NCBI GenBank assembly: GCA_001796315.1
Contig: MGME01000031.1
Coordinates: 1-63,512, forward strand
Direction of reading: 5' to 3'
Origin: Chlamydiae bacterium RIFCSPLOWO2_12_FULL_49_12
GTDB lineage: Bacteria > Chlamydiota > Chlamydiia > Chlamydiales > Rhabdochlamydiaceae
Length of the DNA: 63,512 bases
Every line of letters begins with the position of its first letter. The first letter of the stretch is position 1. Position numbers and translations under genes: made by a program. The notes beneath the pieces are model-generated. The model did not search any database. It was given only the letters and a program-made list of their open reading frames with translations, and was not told the DNA's origin. Positions 55,124-63,512 of the stretch are shown piece after piece.

Positions 55124-55856
55124 ACGGGCTCTCATCACGGGAGGAACGTCGGGGATTGGAAAGCAGATTGCCTTGACCTATGCGCGTCAGGGGGCCCATA
55201 TCGCCATCTTTTCGATGGAGGAGGGCTCTTCTATTCTTCAGGAACTGCAGACCTTGAGCTCTTGTCCCGAGCAGAAGTTTTGGGCCAAGATCGTCGATGT
55301 CTCGGACGGCGCGGCCGTTGAACAGGGAGTAGAGGAACTTCTTTCCACATGGGGAAATGTAGATATCCTTGTCAATAATGCCGGGATCACCCGTGACAAT
55401 CTCCTGATGAAGCTTTCGGAACAGGATTGGGACCTGGTTCTATCGGTCAATCTCAAATCTGTCTATAATATGTGCCGTCAGCTGATCCGCCCTATGCTCA
55501 AATCGAAAAGAGGCAAGATCATCAATACGGCATCTGTCATCGGGTTGACAGGAAATGCCGGTCAGAGCAATTATGCTGCTTCCAAGGCAGGGATGATAGG
55601 ATTTACGAAATCATTGGCACAGGAGGTCGCATCCAGGGGGATCTGCGTCAATTGCATTGCTCCCGGCTTTATTCGCACCCGCATGACGGATAAGTTGTCG
55701 GATAGTCAAAAAGAGACGATCTCCGAGAAGATTCCCATGCGGCGGCTTGGAGAACCTCAGGACGTCGCAAACGTTGCCCTCTTTCTCGCCAGTGATTTGT
55801 CCAATTATATGACAGGGCAAGTGCTTACTGTAGACGGCGGCATGGTGATGTCATAA
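55101..55856 (+). CDS. fabG: 3-oxoacyl-ACP reductase
   Basis: A 251-residue SDR. The cofactor motif is TGGTSGIGKQIA, the NNAG motif is VNNAGITRDN, and the active site is Ser145, Tyr158 (SNYAASKAG) and Lys162. The C-terminal end is GQVLTVDGGMVMS. ATG 55101 lies within fabD. Fatty-acid elongation reduction step. Confidence 0.96.
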   Translation: MKELLKDKRALITGGTSGIGKQIALTYARQGAHIAIFSMEEGSSILQELQTLSSCPEQKFWAKIVDVSDGAAVEQGVEELLSTWGNVDILVNNAGITRDNLLMKLSEQDWDLVLSVNLKSVYNMCRQLIRPMLKSKRGKIINTASVIGLTGNAGQSNYAASKAGMIGFTKSLAQEVASRGICVNCIAPGFIRTRMTDKLSDSQKETISEKIPMRRLGEPQDVANVALFLASDLSNYMTGQVLTVDGGMVMS

Positions 55857-55903
55857 GTCGAGATAAGTGCTTTATTAAAAAACTTGAAAAGGATTGAAGA
55901 GAT

Positions 55904-56161
55904 ATGGAAACCAAGGAAGAAAGTCAATCGTTAGAAAAAGAGGTCATTGATATTGTGGTCGAGCAGTTGGGCATCGACGGATCGGATGTCTCTTTAGAGA
56001 AGTCTTTTGTCGAAGATCTCAATGCCGATTCTTTGGACTTAACAGAGCTCATCATGACCTTTGAAGAGCGTTTTGGTTTTGAGATCTCCGAAGAGGAGGC
56101 CGAAAAACTCAAAACGGTAGGAGACGTCGTCGACTACATCAAAAAGAAAAAGGGAGCCTGA
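55904..56161 (+). CDS. acpP: Acyl carrier protein
   Basis: An 85-residue acidic carrier. The phosphopantetheine serine is Ser43 in the DSLDL motif. It lies 47 bp after fabG and precedes a strong terminator. Normal length with a slightly longer N-terminus ([13 protein letters not shown]). Confidence 0.97.
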   Translation: METKEESQSLEKEVIDIVVEQLGIDGSDVSLEKSFVEDLNADSLDLTELIMTFEERFGFEISEEEAEKLKTVGDVVDYIKKKKGA

Positions 56162-56170
56162 GCTCTTCAC

Positions 56171-56214
56171 CCGATCCGATTGGCGCTGTCAATCGCCATT
56201 CGGATTGGTTTTTT
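56171..56214 (+). terminator. Rho-independent terminator of the fab operon
   Basis: CCGATCCGATTGGCG and CGCCATTCGGATTGG form a 15-bp stem with two mismatches, loop CTGTCAAT, then TTTTTT. It ends at the stop codon of the convergent potD gene. Confidence 0.85.
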
Positions 56215-57275
56215 CAGTGTTCGCTCTTTACCTTAATCCAGAGTTCATCGAGTTCGCGCGCCGGGAGCAGTTTGCGAAAAAAGTGAGTCTTTTCAAAAGA
56301 GATGTCGGCCGCCTTGAGAAAGTTGTCAAAACGCGCATCTCCATCAACAGGAGCGAGAGAGATCTTAAGAGCGGGATAGAAGAGGTATCTCTCATAGTTT
56401 TTTTTCACAGACTCTTCCTGGAAGAGGAAGTTGATGAGCTGGTAGGCGAGCTTTTCCTTTTTGCTCGCATTGGGAATGCAAAGATGTTCTACAGAGATGA
56501 ATGTCCCTTCATTGGGGAGCAGAAAGTCGATGAAGGGAAAGCGCAGCATCGTTGCGCCGACATTAGAGCTGGTTGAGAGGACGAGCGGGCAGTTTCTCGT
56601 GGCGAGGAAGTAGGGGCCGCGATCTTGCGTATAGGCTTCGATCCACCCTCTTTGCAAGGAGAGAAGGGCTTTTACGCTCTCAGCTTCAGAAAAAGAGAGC
56701 GTCTCTTTTGGGCCGAAGAGATAAAAAGAGGCCAAGGCGACGACATCGATGGGATCATTGACCATTGTGATTTTGTAGGATTGAGGGGAAAAAACAAGAT
56801 TCCAGCTAGGTGCCTCAGGAATTTTAAACTCCTCCCGATTGATTCCAAAGCCGTAAACAGACCAGAAATAGGGGATGGAATATCGGTTTTCGGGATCAAA
56901 AGGGAGATGGAGCAGGCGCGGATTGAGGCGGCTGAAAAAAGAGAGTTTATCCTTGTCGATCTTTTTGAGAAGGCCGGCTTCCGAGAGGATCTTGACTGTG
57001 TAATCAGAAGGAACAATCAGATCGTATCCTTCTCCCTTGGTCTCTTTGAGCTTCACGACGAGTTCTTCGTTTGAGTAATAAAAGTTGAGATGTACTTTAA
57101 TGCCGGTCTTTTTTTCAAAACGGGTGATGAGCGTAGGATCGAGAAAATCACCCCAGACAAAGAGCGAGAGGGAGCGCGGATTTAAGACTAAAAAATGCCA
57201 TTTGGGAAAGTAGAGCATGCCGAAAAAAAGAAGTGTCCAAAAGAGGAGAATGAAGAGTTTTACCCAGCTCTTCAT
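56214..57275 (-). CDS. potD: Spermidine/putrescine-binding protein (PotD-like)
   Basis: A 353-residue substrate-binding protein of a polyamine ABC importer. An N-terminal hydrophobic anchor (about 5-27, no lipobox) precedes the binding fold, with LSLFVWGDFLDPTLITRFEKKTG and GYDLIVPSDYTVKILSEAGLLK typical of PotD. Last gene of potABCD; ATG overlaps the potC stop (ATGA). It would import host polyamines. Confidence 0.88.
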   Translation of the reverse strand: MKSWVKLFILLFWTLLFFGMLYFPKWHFLVLNPRSLSLFVWGDFLDPTLITRFEKKTGIKVHLNFYYSNEELVVKLKETKGEGYDLIVPSDYTVKILSEAGLLKKIDKDKLSFFSRLNPRLLHLPFDPENRYSIPYFWSVYGFGINREEFKIPEAPSWNLVFSPQSYKITMVNDPIDVVALASFYLFGPKETLSFSEAESVKALLSLQRGWIEAYTQDRGPYFLATRNCPLVLSTSSNVGATMLRFPFIDFLLPNEGTFISVEHLCIPNASKKEKLAYQLINFLFQEESVKKNYERYLFYPALKISLAPVDGDARFDNFLKAADISFEKTHFFRKLLPARELDELWIKVKSEH

Positions 57276-58042
57276 AGGATCCTTTTGCGTGTTTTAATAG
57301 AAAAGAAGGTCAAAACGAGCAGGCTGCTCAAGGTGAGCAGGATGGCAGAGAGGGCGTTGATCACAGGAGAGATGCCGCTGCGGATCATGGAGAGAATGTA
57401 AAGAGAGAGAGTCTGGGCCGTGCTTCCCGCACAGAAATAAGAGAGGACAAAGTCGTCAAAGGAGAGGATAAAGACAAGCAGAGCCGTTGTGATCGCGGTA
57501 GGGAACATGAGAGGGAGGGTGACTTTGAAAAAGGTTTGGACGGGAGTGGCTCCCAGGACCGAGGAGGCCTCCGTCAATTTCAGATCGAGCTCTTCATAGC
57601 GGGCATAAAGGATGGGAAGGGTGACTCCCAGCCCTAAGACAGTATGGGCAAAGATGAGGGTAATGAGTCCGAGAGGAATGGAGAAGAAAGAAAAGAATCC
57701 GAGCAGGCTCACTCCGAGGACGGTTTCAGGGATGACCAGATTTCCATAAAAGAGAAGGAGGAAGCGCTTCACTTTTCCTCCTTGCGTGGCGTAATAGATC
57801 AAAAAGAGGCCCAAACTCAAACAAATGAATGTGGAAAAGCTGGCCACGATGAGAGAGTTGCCGAATGCTTCCCAAAGAAAGGGCGAGCGGAAGAGTTCTT
57901 CATACCATTTCAGGGTAAAGCCCTTCCAAGGAGAGGGAAAGCCTTCGCTGTTAAAGGAGAAGAGCAAAAGGACGGAGATCGGCAGGTAAAGGAAGAGATA
58001 AAAGAGAGGAATTCCAATATAGGAGGCGGTTTTTTTAAGCAT
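57272..58042 (-). CDS. potC: Polyamine ABC transporter permease (PotC-like)
   Basis: A 256-residue inner-membrane permease with six TMs and the EAA loop LTEASSVLGATPVQTFFKVTLP. It overlaps potB by 8 bp and potD by 4 bp. Confidence 0.9.
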   Translation of the reverse strand: MLKKTASYIGIPLFYLFLYLPISVLLLFSFNSEGFPSPWKGFTLKWYEELFRSPFLWEAFGNSLIVASFSTFICLSLGLFLIYYATQGGKVKRFLLLFYGNLVIPETVLGVSLLGFFSFFSIPLGLITLIFAHTVLGLGVTLPILYARYEELDLKLTEASSVLGATPVQTFFKVTLPLMFPTAITTALLVFILSFDDFVLSYFCAGSTAQTLSLYILSMIRSGISPVINALSAILLTLSSLLVLTFFSIKTRKRIL

Positions 58043-58907
58043 GCTCTCCCTTTGGCTTCAAGAGGAAGTTCAATCCTTTGTAGAGAAGAAGAGCGGCAAG
58101 AAGCAGCGCAAGAGCGCTTACCAAGGTAAAGGCAGCGCCGAGCGCTCCTTCCGTTTCACTCAAAATGTATTGCGAAACGACATTTCCGACAAAGAGCCAT
58201 TTATCCCCTCCCATCAATTCAGGAATGGCGAATTCGCCAAAGGAAGGGATAAAGACGAGAAAAAAGCCTGCCATGATTCCCCCTTTAGAGAGGGGAAGCA
58301 GGATGTAAAGCAACGTTTGCCATCCCTTGGCCCCCAGATCCTGAGAGGCTTCAATCAGCTGGATATTGAATTGTTCCAAAGAGGAATAGAGGGGAAGAAT
58401 CATGAAAGGGAGATAGTAGTAGACCATCATGAGGAGAATCGCAAAAAGAGAGTTAAGAAAGGGAATGGGCTGATCCATGATTCCTAAAGAAAGCAGGAGC
58501 CAGTTGAGAAATCCCTCTTTTTCGAGAACGAAGAACCAGGCATAGACATGTAAAAGAAAGTTGATCCAGAAGGGAACGATGAGAAAGAAAAGAAAAAGGG
58601 GTTTCATCTTTTTAGCTTTAAAGGCCAAAAAGTAGGCAATGGGGTAGCCAATGAAAAAGCAGATGAGGGCATTGCTTAAAGCAAGCAAAAGCGACGAGAG
58701 GATGACCTTTGCATAAACAGGCTGCAAAAAGAGAAGGAGGCGGTCTAAGGTAAGTCCTTCAAAGTTTCCAAGCGGAGAAAATGTTAAGATGCTGGAGAGG
58801 GTGAGAAGCAAGAGAGGGAGATAGAAAAAGAAGAGCTGCCACAAGAGAACAGGGCTTCCAAAGAAAAAAGGGAGGGGAGGCAGCCAGCGACTCTCTTTAA
58901 TATTCAT
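58035..58907 (-). CDS. potB: Polyamine ABC transporter permease (PotB-like)
   Basis: A 290-residue permease partner of PotC, with six TMs and the EAA loop LIEASQDLGAKGWQTLLYILLP. Start ATG 58907 gives MNIKESRWLPPLPFF and overlaps the potA stop by 4 bp. Confidence 0.9.
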   Translation of the reverse strand: MNIKESRWLPPLPFFFGSPVLLWQLFFFYLPLLLLTLSSILTFSPLGNFEGLTLDRLLLFLQPVYAKVILSSLLLALSNALICFFIGYPIAYFLAFKAKKMKPLFLFFLIVPFWINFLLHVYAWFFVLEKEGFLNWLLLSLGIMDQPIPFLNSLFAILLMMVYYYLPFMILPLYSSLEQFNIQLIEASQDLGAKGWQTLLYILLPLSKGGIMAGFFLVFIPSFGEFAIPELMGGDKWLFVGNVVSQYILSETEGALGAAFTLVSALALLLAALLLYKGLNFLLKPKGEHA

Positions 58908-59998
58908 CTTTGCAAGAGCACCACATTCTCTTTTTGCCAATAAAGATAGACTTCATTGTCGTAATCAATCACCTCTTGGGGAAAGTGTTCCTCGTTCTGT
59001 TCAAAGACCTGGAGGCGCATCTGATTGCTTAAGAGGACATTGTATTGGGTAGAGCGTCCATGGTAAACAATGGAGACGACATTTCCCTTCAGTTTGTTTG
59101 AAAAGTTCTTGGCGCGCTTTTTGGTGATCAGGATCTTTTCCGGACGGAGGCTCATCATCACATCGCACCCCTCTCTCATCCACTCTTTTTTTTGAGGGAT
59201 GTAGATCTTAAATTTCCCTAAGTCCGGGATGTCGATATGAGGCTCTTCACTCTCGAGATCTTTGAGTTTGCCGTCAAAGAGATTTGTGGTGCCAACAAAT
59301 TTGGCAACAAAGGAAGAGTGGGGAAACTCATAGATCTCTTTGGGAGTTCCGCACTGTTCGATCTCACCCTTGGAGTTCATGATGGCCATCTGGTCGGCTA
59401 CGGTCAGCGCCTCAAACTGGTCGTGTGTGACATAGACGAAGGTTGTCTTCATCTTGTCCTGAAGATCGATGAGCTCAAGCAGCATCTTTTCGCGCAGTTT
59501 AAAATCGAGCGCGGCAAGGGGCTCGTCAAGGAGCAGAACATCGGGTTCATTAATGATTGCCCGTGCAAGCGCCACGCGTTGCTGCTGCCCTCCGGAGAGC
59601 TCCGCGGGCAGCTTGTAGAGATGTTTGTCGATATGAAAGGCTTCCAGCAGTCTCACAACCTTTTGTTCGATCAAAACCTTGGGCTGCTTGGCTAGCCTTA
59701 AGCTGTAGGCGACATTGTCAAAGACGGTCAAGTGGGGAAAGAGGGCATAATACTGAAAGACAACATTGACAGCTCTTTGATTGATGGGGCGCTCGGTGAT
59801 GTCGTCATCCCCTCCAAAGATCTTTCCCCCGTCGACTTGGTCCAGTCCTGCAATCAAGCGCAGCAGGGTTGTCTTCCCGCAGCCGCTTGGCCCAAGAAGC
59901 GCAAAAAACTTGCCCGCCGGAATATAGAGGTCCACACCCGGGATCACAAGGGTTCCCCGGTAGGATTTTTTTACCTTTTCAAGTCGGATGCTTCTCAT
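58904..59998 (-). CDS. potA: Polyamine ABC transporter ATPase (PotA-like)
   Basis: A 364-residue ATPase. Walker A GPSGCGKTT, signature LSGGQQQRVALARAI, Walker B VLLLDEPLAALD, then a C-terminal TOBE-type domain (about 270-360). Start ATG 59998 gives MRSIRLEKVKKSYRG; an ATG 27 bp upstream is unlikely. First gene of the potABCD operon, divergent from trxB. Confidence 0.94.
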   Translation of the reverse strand: MRSIRLEKVKKSYRGTLVIPGVDLYIPAGKFFALLGPSGCGKTTLLRLIAGLDQVDGGKIFGGDDDITERPINQRAVNVVFQYYALFPHLTVFDNVAYSLRLAKQPKVLIEQKVVRLLEAFHIDKHLYKLPAELSGGQQQRVALARAIINEPDVLLLDEPLAALDFKLREKMLLELIDLQDKMKTTFVYVTHDQFEALTVADQMAIMNSKGEIEQCGTPKEIYEFPHSSFVAKFVGTTNLFDGKLKDLESEEPHIDIPDLGKFKIYIPQKKEWMREGCDVMMSLRPEKILITKKRAKNFSNKLKGNVVSIVYHGRSTQYNVLLSNQMRLQVFEQNEEHFPQEVIDYDNEVYLYWQKENVVLLQR

Positions 59999-60109
59999 CT
60001 CTCCACCACAGCGAAAAGTGTACAATCCCTTTAGATAAACCTAAAGGAGAATCACCGCTGGACATTTTTGAAAATATCCCTTACGGTTTAAAGGCTCAAG
60101 GAGGATCTC

Positions 60110-61054
60110 ATGCAGAGAAGGAAAGTGGTCATTATCGGCTCCGGTCCCGCAGCCTATACGGCCGCCATCTATGCTGCCCGCTCAAATCTTGCTCCCCTGC
60201 TCTACGAGGGTTTTTTTTCGGGAGTTCCCGGAGGGCAGTTGATGACGACGACAGAGGTGGAAAATTATCCCGGATTTCCCGAGGGGGTCAAAGGTCCGGA
60301 ACTGATGCAAAAGTTTCGTAAACAGGCCGAGCGCTTCGATGCCACCATCCTGACCGAGGATGTCCGATCTGTAGATCTCAAGCGCTATCCCTTCCTTGTG
60401 AAAGGCAGTGAGACAGAGGTCGAAACTGAAGCGCTCATCGTGGCGACGGGGGCCTCTGCTAAACGACTTGATATTCCCGGGACGCGCGAGGGGGAATTTT
60501 GGCAAAAAGGGGTGACGGCCTGCGCTATTTGTGATGCGGCGGCCCCCATTTTCCGAGATAAAGATCTCTATGTCATTGGAGGAGGAGATACGGCCATGGA
60601 GGAGGCTCTCTTTCTTACAAAGTACGGAAAGAGGGTCTTTATCGTCCACCGCCGGGATGCCTTCCGCGCCACTAAGCTTCTTGCGGAAAGGGTGCTCCAC
60701 CATCCCAAGATTGAAGTGATTTGGAACCATGTGCTTCTTAAAGCAGAAGGGGATGAGGTTTTGCGCCGCATCGTGTTGAAAAATGTCCAAACAGAGCAGG
60801 AAATGATGAGAGAGGCCGCAGGTCTCTTCTTTGCCATCGGCCACCGGCCGAACACCTCTTTTTTGACTGGACAATTGGAACTGTATGAGAGCGGTTATAT
60901 CAAAGTCAAACCGGGGACGACTTTTGCAAGCGTAGAAGGAGTGTTTGCCGCAGGGGACGTCCAAGATCCCTTCTATCGGCAGGCGGTGACAGCAGCAGGG
61001 TCTGGCTGCATGGCAGCAATGGATGCGGAAAAGTGGCTCTCTGCTAAAGAATAA
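60110..61054 (+). CDS. trxB: Thioredoxin reductase
   Basis: A 314-residue flavoenzyme. FAD site VIIGSGPAAYTAAIYAAR, redox pair Cys138/Cys141 (CAIC), NADPH site VIGGGDTAMEEALFL, C-terminal FAD motif GVFAAGDVQDPFYRQAV. ATG 60110 follows AAGGAGG. It reduces thioredoxin with NADPH. Confidence 0.97.
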   Translation: MQRRKVVIIGSGPAAYTAAIYAARSNLAPLLYEGFFSGVPGGQLMTTTEVENYPGFPEGVKGPELMQKFRKQAERFDATILTEDVRSVDLKRYPFLVKGSETEVETEALIVATGASAKRLDIPGTREGEFWQKGVTACAICDAAAPIFRDKDLYVIGGGDTAMEEALFLTKYGKRVFIVHRRDAFRATKLLAERVLHHPKIEVIWNHVLLKAEGDEVLRRIVLKNVQTEQEMMREAAGLFFAIGHRPNTSFLTGQLELYESGYIKVKPGTTFASVEGVFAAGDVQDPFYRQAVTAAGSGCMAAMDAEKWLSAKE

Positions 61055-61071
61055 GAGGATGAGCGCAACAG

Positions 61072-61947
61072 ATGCGTGTCATACACAACGGCATTAAGAG
61101 AAAGCATAGACGGTTTCTATCTCTGTTTTTCAACTCTCTTGGGTATAGCTTTTTGCTTTTTCCTCTAGCCTCTCTTTTCAGCCTCGAGGTGATTCCGTGG
61201 CTGCCTCAGCCTTACCAACCTCAGCTTTTCGGCTCTTATACTTACAGCACCTACCGGGACGTTGCAAACGCCGTCCGGCAGCTCTCTGCAAGGTCCCACG
61301 ATCAGGAGCTGCAAGCAGGGATTGGGTTGGCAACGATGACCCATTGGGCCTTAGACCTAGACGTCGAGTTTGCACGCACGCCGCGCTTTGACTTTGGGTT
61401 TCGCTCTGTCGGAGCTCAAATACGCAAGCAGCTCTACAATGACATTGGAGGCGATTTTTTGAGCTTTACCCCGGGCCTTCTTCTTCGCATCGTGCCTCCC
61501 AAGGCTCTAAGGGACGTGAGCACTCCCTATCACTACCAGTTCAACGGAGAGGTCAATCTCGCCTTGGGTAAAGAGTGGTCGCAAGAGATCTATTGGCGGT
61601 GCCGTCTCTACAACTTTACCGGCTTTGGAATTGCCAATCGCGGCTCTCCCTGGGTGAGAAGTCTCGTTGCTCTTGGCCTTAACCGGGAAGATCAGCTCGA
61701 ATTTCAAACGAGTCTTTGGTATGACCGGGGATTTGGCGATCAGACTGGAGTCAATACGTCACCCTCTGTTTTCAAGGGATGGAAATCCATAGACCACCGC
61801 TCTTTGGACATCGGGGTCTCTTTTCGCTACCTCTTTCGCTATTGGGGTTCTTTTACCTTTGAAGTGCGGCGGCGGCTCTATGCCCGCTCTTTTCCGGAAA
61901 AGGTCACCTTCTTTTTGATCCGCTATGAACTCCCTCTCTCTTTTTAA
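61072..61947 (+). CDS. Probable outer-membrane beta-barrel protein, unknown function
   Basis: A 291-residue protein. A charged N-terminus and hydrophobic stretch (about 14-40) look like a signal peptide. The mature part has alternating hydrophobic/aromatic strands (DLDVEFARTPRFDFGFRS, EVNLALGKEWSQEIYWRCRLYNF) and ends LIRYELPLSF with a terminal Phe, typical of outer-membrane barrels. I do not know the family. It follows trxB by 17 bp, so may be co-transcribed, and ends exactly at element A3. Confidence 0.6.
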   Translation: MRVIHNGIKRKHRRFLSLFFNSLGYSFLLFPLASLFSLEVIPWLPQPYQPQLFGSYTYSTYRDVANAVRQLSARSHDQELQAGIGLATMTHWALDLDVEFARTPRFDFGFRSVGAQIRKQLYNDIGGDFLSFTPGLLLRIVPPKALRDVSTPYHYQFNGEVNLALGKEWSQEIYWRCRLYNFTGFGIANRGSPWVRSLVALGLNREDQLEFQTSLWYDRGFGDQTGVNTSPSVFKGWKSIDHRSLDIGVSFRYLFRYWGSFTFEVRRRLYARSFPEKVTFFLIRYELPLSF

Positions 61948-61991
61948 CTCGACTCTGCAACTTTTTGGGCCCAAAAAGCTGCAAAGTCGAG
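61948..61991. repeat. Element A3: minimal 44-nt version of element A
   Basis: The left tip CTCGACTCTGCAACTTTTTG joins the right tip CAAAAAGCTGCAAAGTCGAG through GGCC, that is, only the two terminal repeats of element A with the interior missing. It starts at the base after a stop codon. The hairpin with T/A-rich arms could also serve as a terminator. Confidence 0.75.
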
Positions 61992-62040
61992 TTTAAAAAT
62001 TCTTGCTGAGAGAAGCGAGCTCTTGTTATGACAAGAGAAA

Positions 62041-63330
62041 ATGAGCTGTCCTTCAGAAACTTTGCGTGTTGCCATCGTTACATCCGAGTGCGGGGGAACC
62101 CTCGTTGCGGCCAAAGCGATTGAGAGGGCTGTACAACGGAGATTTCCCTCTTCGATCCCTTCGCTCATTCTCATCGATGATCTCTGGCCGGGGAGCGGAG
62201 TGAACAGCTATCAGTGGTATCTTCTGTTGGCCCGTGAAGGCTACTATCGGTTGATTCACTGGCTAACCTCTTTAGAAAAACGGCTTCTACCCTTCTTTGA
62301 AGCCCCCTTTTTAAACGGGTTGTCCCAAAAAATTAAGAGAGAGTCCCATCAACCTCACATTCTCATTTCCACCGTTCCCTTTATCAATGTCTCGCTTTTC
62401 AAAATTGCTGAAGAGCTGAGGATTCCCCTCTTTGTCGTGACGACCGACATGGACTGCCGTCTCTATGGAGTGCAATGGCCAAAGAGCGAAGAGCTTCCTC
62501 CGCATCGCCTGGGAGTGGTGGCGCGCTGTCCCGAGGTTATCTCTCGCATCCCCTTAGAGATCGATCGTTCCAAACTCGTCTTTACAGGAGGCTTTCTCAA
62601 GAATGAGTTTGAAAGGGGATGGACGGAAGAGGAGAAGCATATTTTAAGAAAAGAGATCTCCTTCATCCCCGGGCGCGAGGTGGTCTCTCTTATGATGGGC
62701 TCTTTAGGGGGAAGGCAGATTCAAGAATATGTGAAGAGGATCATCTTGGGAGAAAAACTGCGGGAATGGCAGAAGAGCGCGCACTTTCTCATCTTTTGCG
62801 GAAAAAACGGCAGATTGAAAACGGGCTTGGAGCAACTTGTGGAAAGAGAGGGGTTCAAAAAAAGAGAAAAAGGCGTTTATGAATCGAAATTAGGAAAGAT
62901 CGCCTTTACCTTTTTTGACTATCTGGAAGCCATTGCTCCCTATTACGCGCTCTCTTGCGGCTTGATTACGAAACCGGGATCCGGAAGCATTCATGAGGCG
63001 CTTTCCATGAATCTTCCTTTAATGATCGACAAACTTAACGGCCACCTTCCCTGGGAGGGGCTTGCCGCAGAGATCGTGGAGATCTATGGGTTAGGTTCTG
63101 TTCTTACGGACATCGAGAGACTTCCGCAGCTGATCAATGAGCAATTTTTTGATCCTTTTGCCAGGGAGGCCACCTGTAAAAGGCAGCTTGAATTTAAGGC
63201 GTTGTACAACGATCCCCATTCCTTTTCCTGCAGAGTGGGAGAGACAATCGAGCAACTCCTTGTAGAAAGCCGGATACGACACACTTCTGTACTGGAGAAA
63301 AAAAATTCGAGACCAAGTCCGAGACCGTGA
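62041..63330 (+). CDS. Glycosyltransferase, GT28/MGDG-synthase-like
   Basis: A 429-residue GT-B enzyme. It has the MGDG-synthase/diacylglycerol-glucosyltransferase pattern (RVAIVTSECGGTLVAAKAIERAV, PHILISTVPFINVSLF, VTTDMDCRLYG) and the nucleotide-sugar site GLITKPGSGSIHEALSMNLPLM. Family enzymes transfer a sugar to diacylglycerol or related lipids; a cell-envelope glycolipid product is inferred. The C-terminal 20 residues are an unrelated basic tail. Start ATG 62041 has GAGAAA upstream. Confidence 0.82.
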   Translation: MSCPSETLRVAIVTSECGGTLVAAKAIERAVQRRFPSSIPSLILIDDLWPGSGVNSYQWYLLLAREGYYRLIHWLTSLEKRLLPFFEAPFLNGLSQKIKRESHQPHILISTVPFINVSLFKIAEELRIPLFVVTTDMDCRLYGVQWPKSEELPPHRLGVVARCPEVISRIPLEIDRSKLVFTGGFLKNEFERGWTEEEKHILRKEISFIPGREVVSLMMGSLGGRQIQEYVKRIILGEKLREWQKSAHFLIFCGKNGRLKTGLEQLVEREGFKKREKGVYESKLGKIAFTFFDYLEAIAPYYALSCGLITKPGSGSIHEALSMNLPLMIDKLNGHLPWEGLAAEIVEIYGLGSVLTDIERLPQLINEQFFDPFAREATCKRQLEFKALYNDPHSFSCRVGETIEQLLVESRIRHTSVLEKKNSRPSPRP

Positions 63331-63388
63331 CCGGTAAAAACTCTTGCAATCAGTCACCATCTATTTTTCCTGATCTATACACAAGTTG

Positions 63389-63512
63389 ATTCAAGAAGCG
63401 GTTTGGGGCCAGCGCGAAAGTTCCCGCGGTTGGCCTATCGTAAGTGGGTCAATATTAAACTAATATGGACCCACTTACGATAGGCCAACCCCGGGGCTTT
63501 GGCGCGGCCCAA
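63389..63512. mobile_element. Element B, copy 3 (partial, runs off the window)
   Basis: The conserved outer block GGGGCCAGCGCGAAAG and the inverse-side CTTTGGCGCGGCCCAA surround a perfect 23-bp inner stem (GGTTGGCCTATCGTAAGTGG at 63428-63447 plus three bases; inverse 63468-63490). The loop CAATATTAAACTAATATGG matches the B loop apart from its centre. The inner stem sequence is unrelated to that of B1/B2. The window ends within or at the outer right arm. Confidence 0.75.

Overview
The window reads as chromosome of a chlamydia-like bacterium (phylum Chlamydiota, most likely an amoeba-associated Parachlamydiales member). The evidence is gene content and gene order: a dapL-type lysine/diaminopimelate pathway, a Verrucomicrobia/Chlamydia-type small basic protein, divergent groESL and pepF, an HU gene followed by a CT266-like gene, accA and an MsbA-like exporter, and recR-bamA-skp-lpxD beside fabH-fabD-fabG-acpP and pdhABC. 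As I recall the Chlamydia trachomatis genome, these match neighbourhoods around CT110-112, CT264-267, CT421-423 and CT236-247. The coding GC looks higher than in classical chlamydiae. Species cannot be fixed from this window.

Layout. 1-7.2 kb: two repeat hairpins, dapA-asd-dapL, a small membrane protein, a DUF3604 protein and a CNNM/CBS protein. 7.2-12 kb: ybeY, two very small genes upstream of it, a Tyr/Gly/His-rich secreted peptide, a ceramidase-like membrane protein and an ADP-forming acyl-CoA synthetase fused to a GNAT domain. 12-20 kb (accessory): tRNA-Asn, hicAB, a P-type proton ATPase, an MFS transporter bracketed by two direct copies of a palindromic element, a GNAT enzyme, a peptide transporter and an AsmA-like protein. 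20-34.9 kb: groESL with a CIRCE operator, pepF, ptsH, a DUF151 nuclease, rpiA, a Nif3-like protein, tyrS, HU, a CT266-like protein, an L,D-transpeptidase, accA and an MsbA-like exporter, with many hairpin elements between them. 35-36.6 kb: two short genes with paired transmembrane segments like inclusion-membrane proteins, then a DUF4143 gene remnant. 36.7-43 kb: a complete tripartite ABC efflux operon. 43-63.5 kb: an exonuclease, a PLD-like nuclease, a lipoprotein, pdhABC, the outer-membrane biogenesis block, the fatty-acid operon, potABCD, trxB, a probable outer-membrane barrel protein and a GT28 glycosyltransferase.

The genes mostly support cell-envelope building (diaminopimelate, L,D-transpeptidase, LpxD, BamA/Skp, MsbA, FabHDG/AcpP/AccA, glycosyltransferase), import from a host (peptides, polyamines), export, and acetyl-CoA metabolism (PDH, acyl-CoA synthetase). 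The most unusual feature is a set of at least five families of short, palindromic, non-coding elements. I call them A (about 180-200 bp, ends CTCGACTTTGCAACTTTTT), B (165 bp, ends TATACCGAACGCACTT), C (109 bp, three hairpins), D and E. Some lie where they should affect expression: B2 sits in the predicted 5' leader of the MsbA-like gene and C2 ends 12 bp before tyrS. Element B keeps its loop and flanks while its inner stem changes sequence but stays perfectly paired, which suggests selection on structure.
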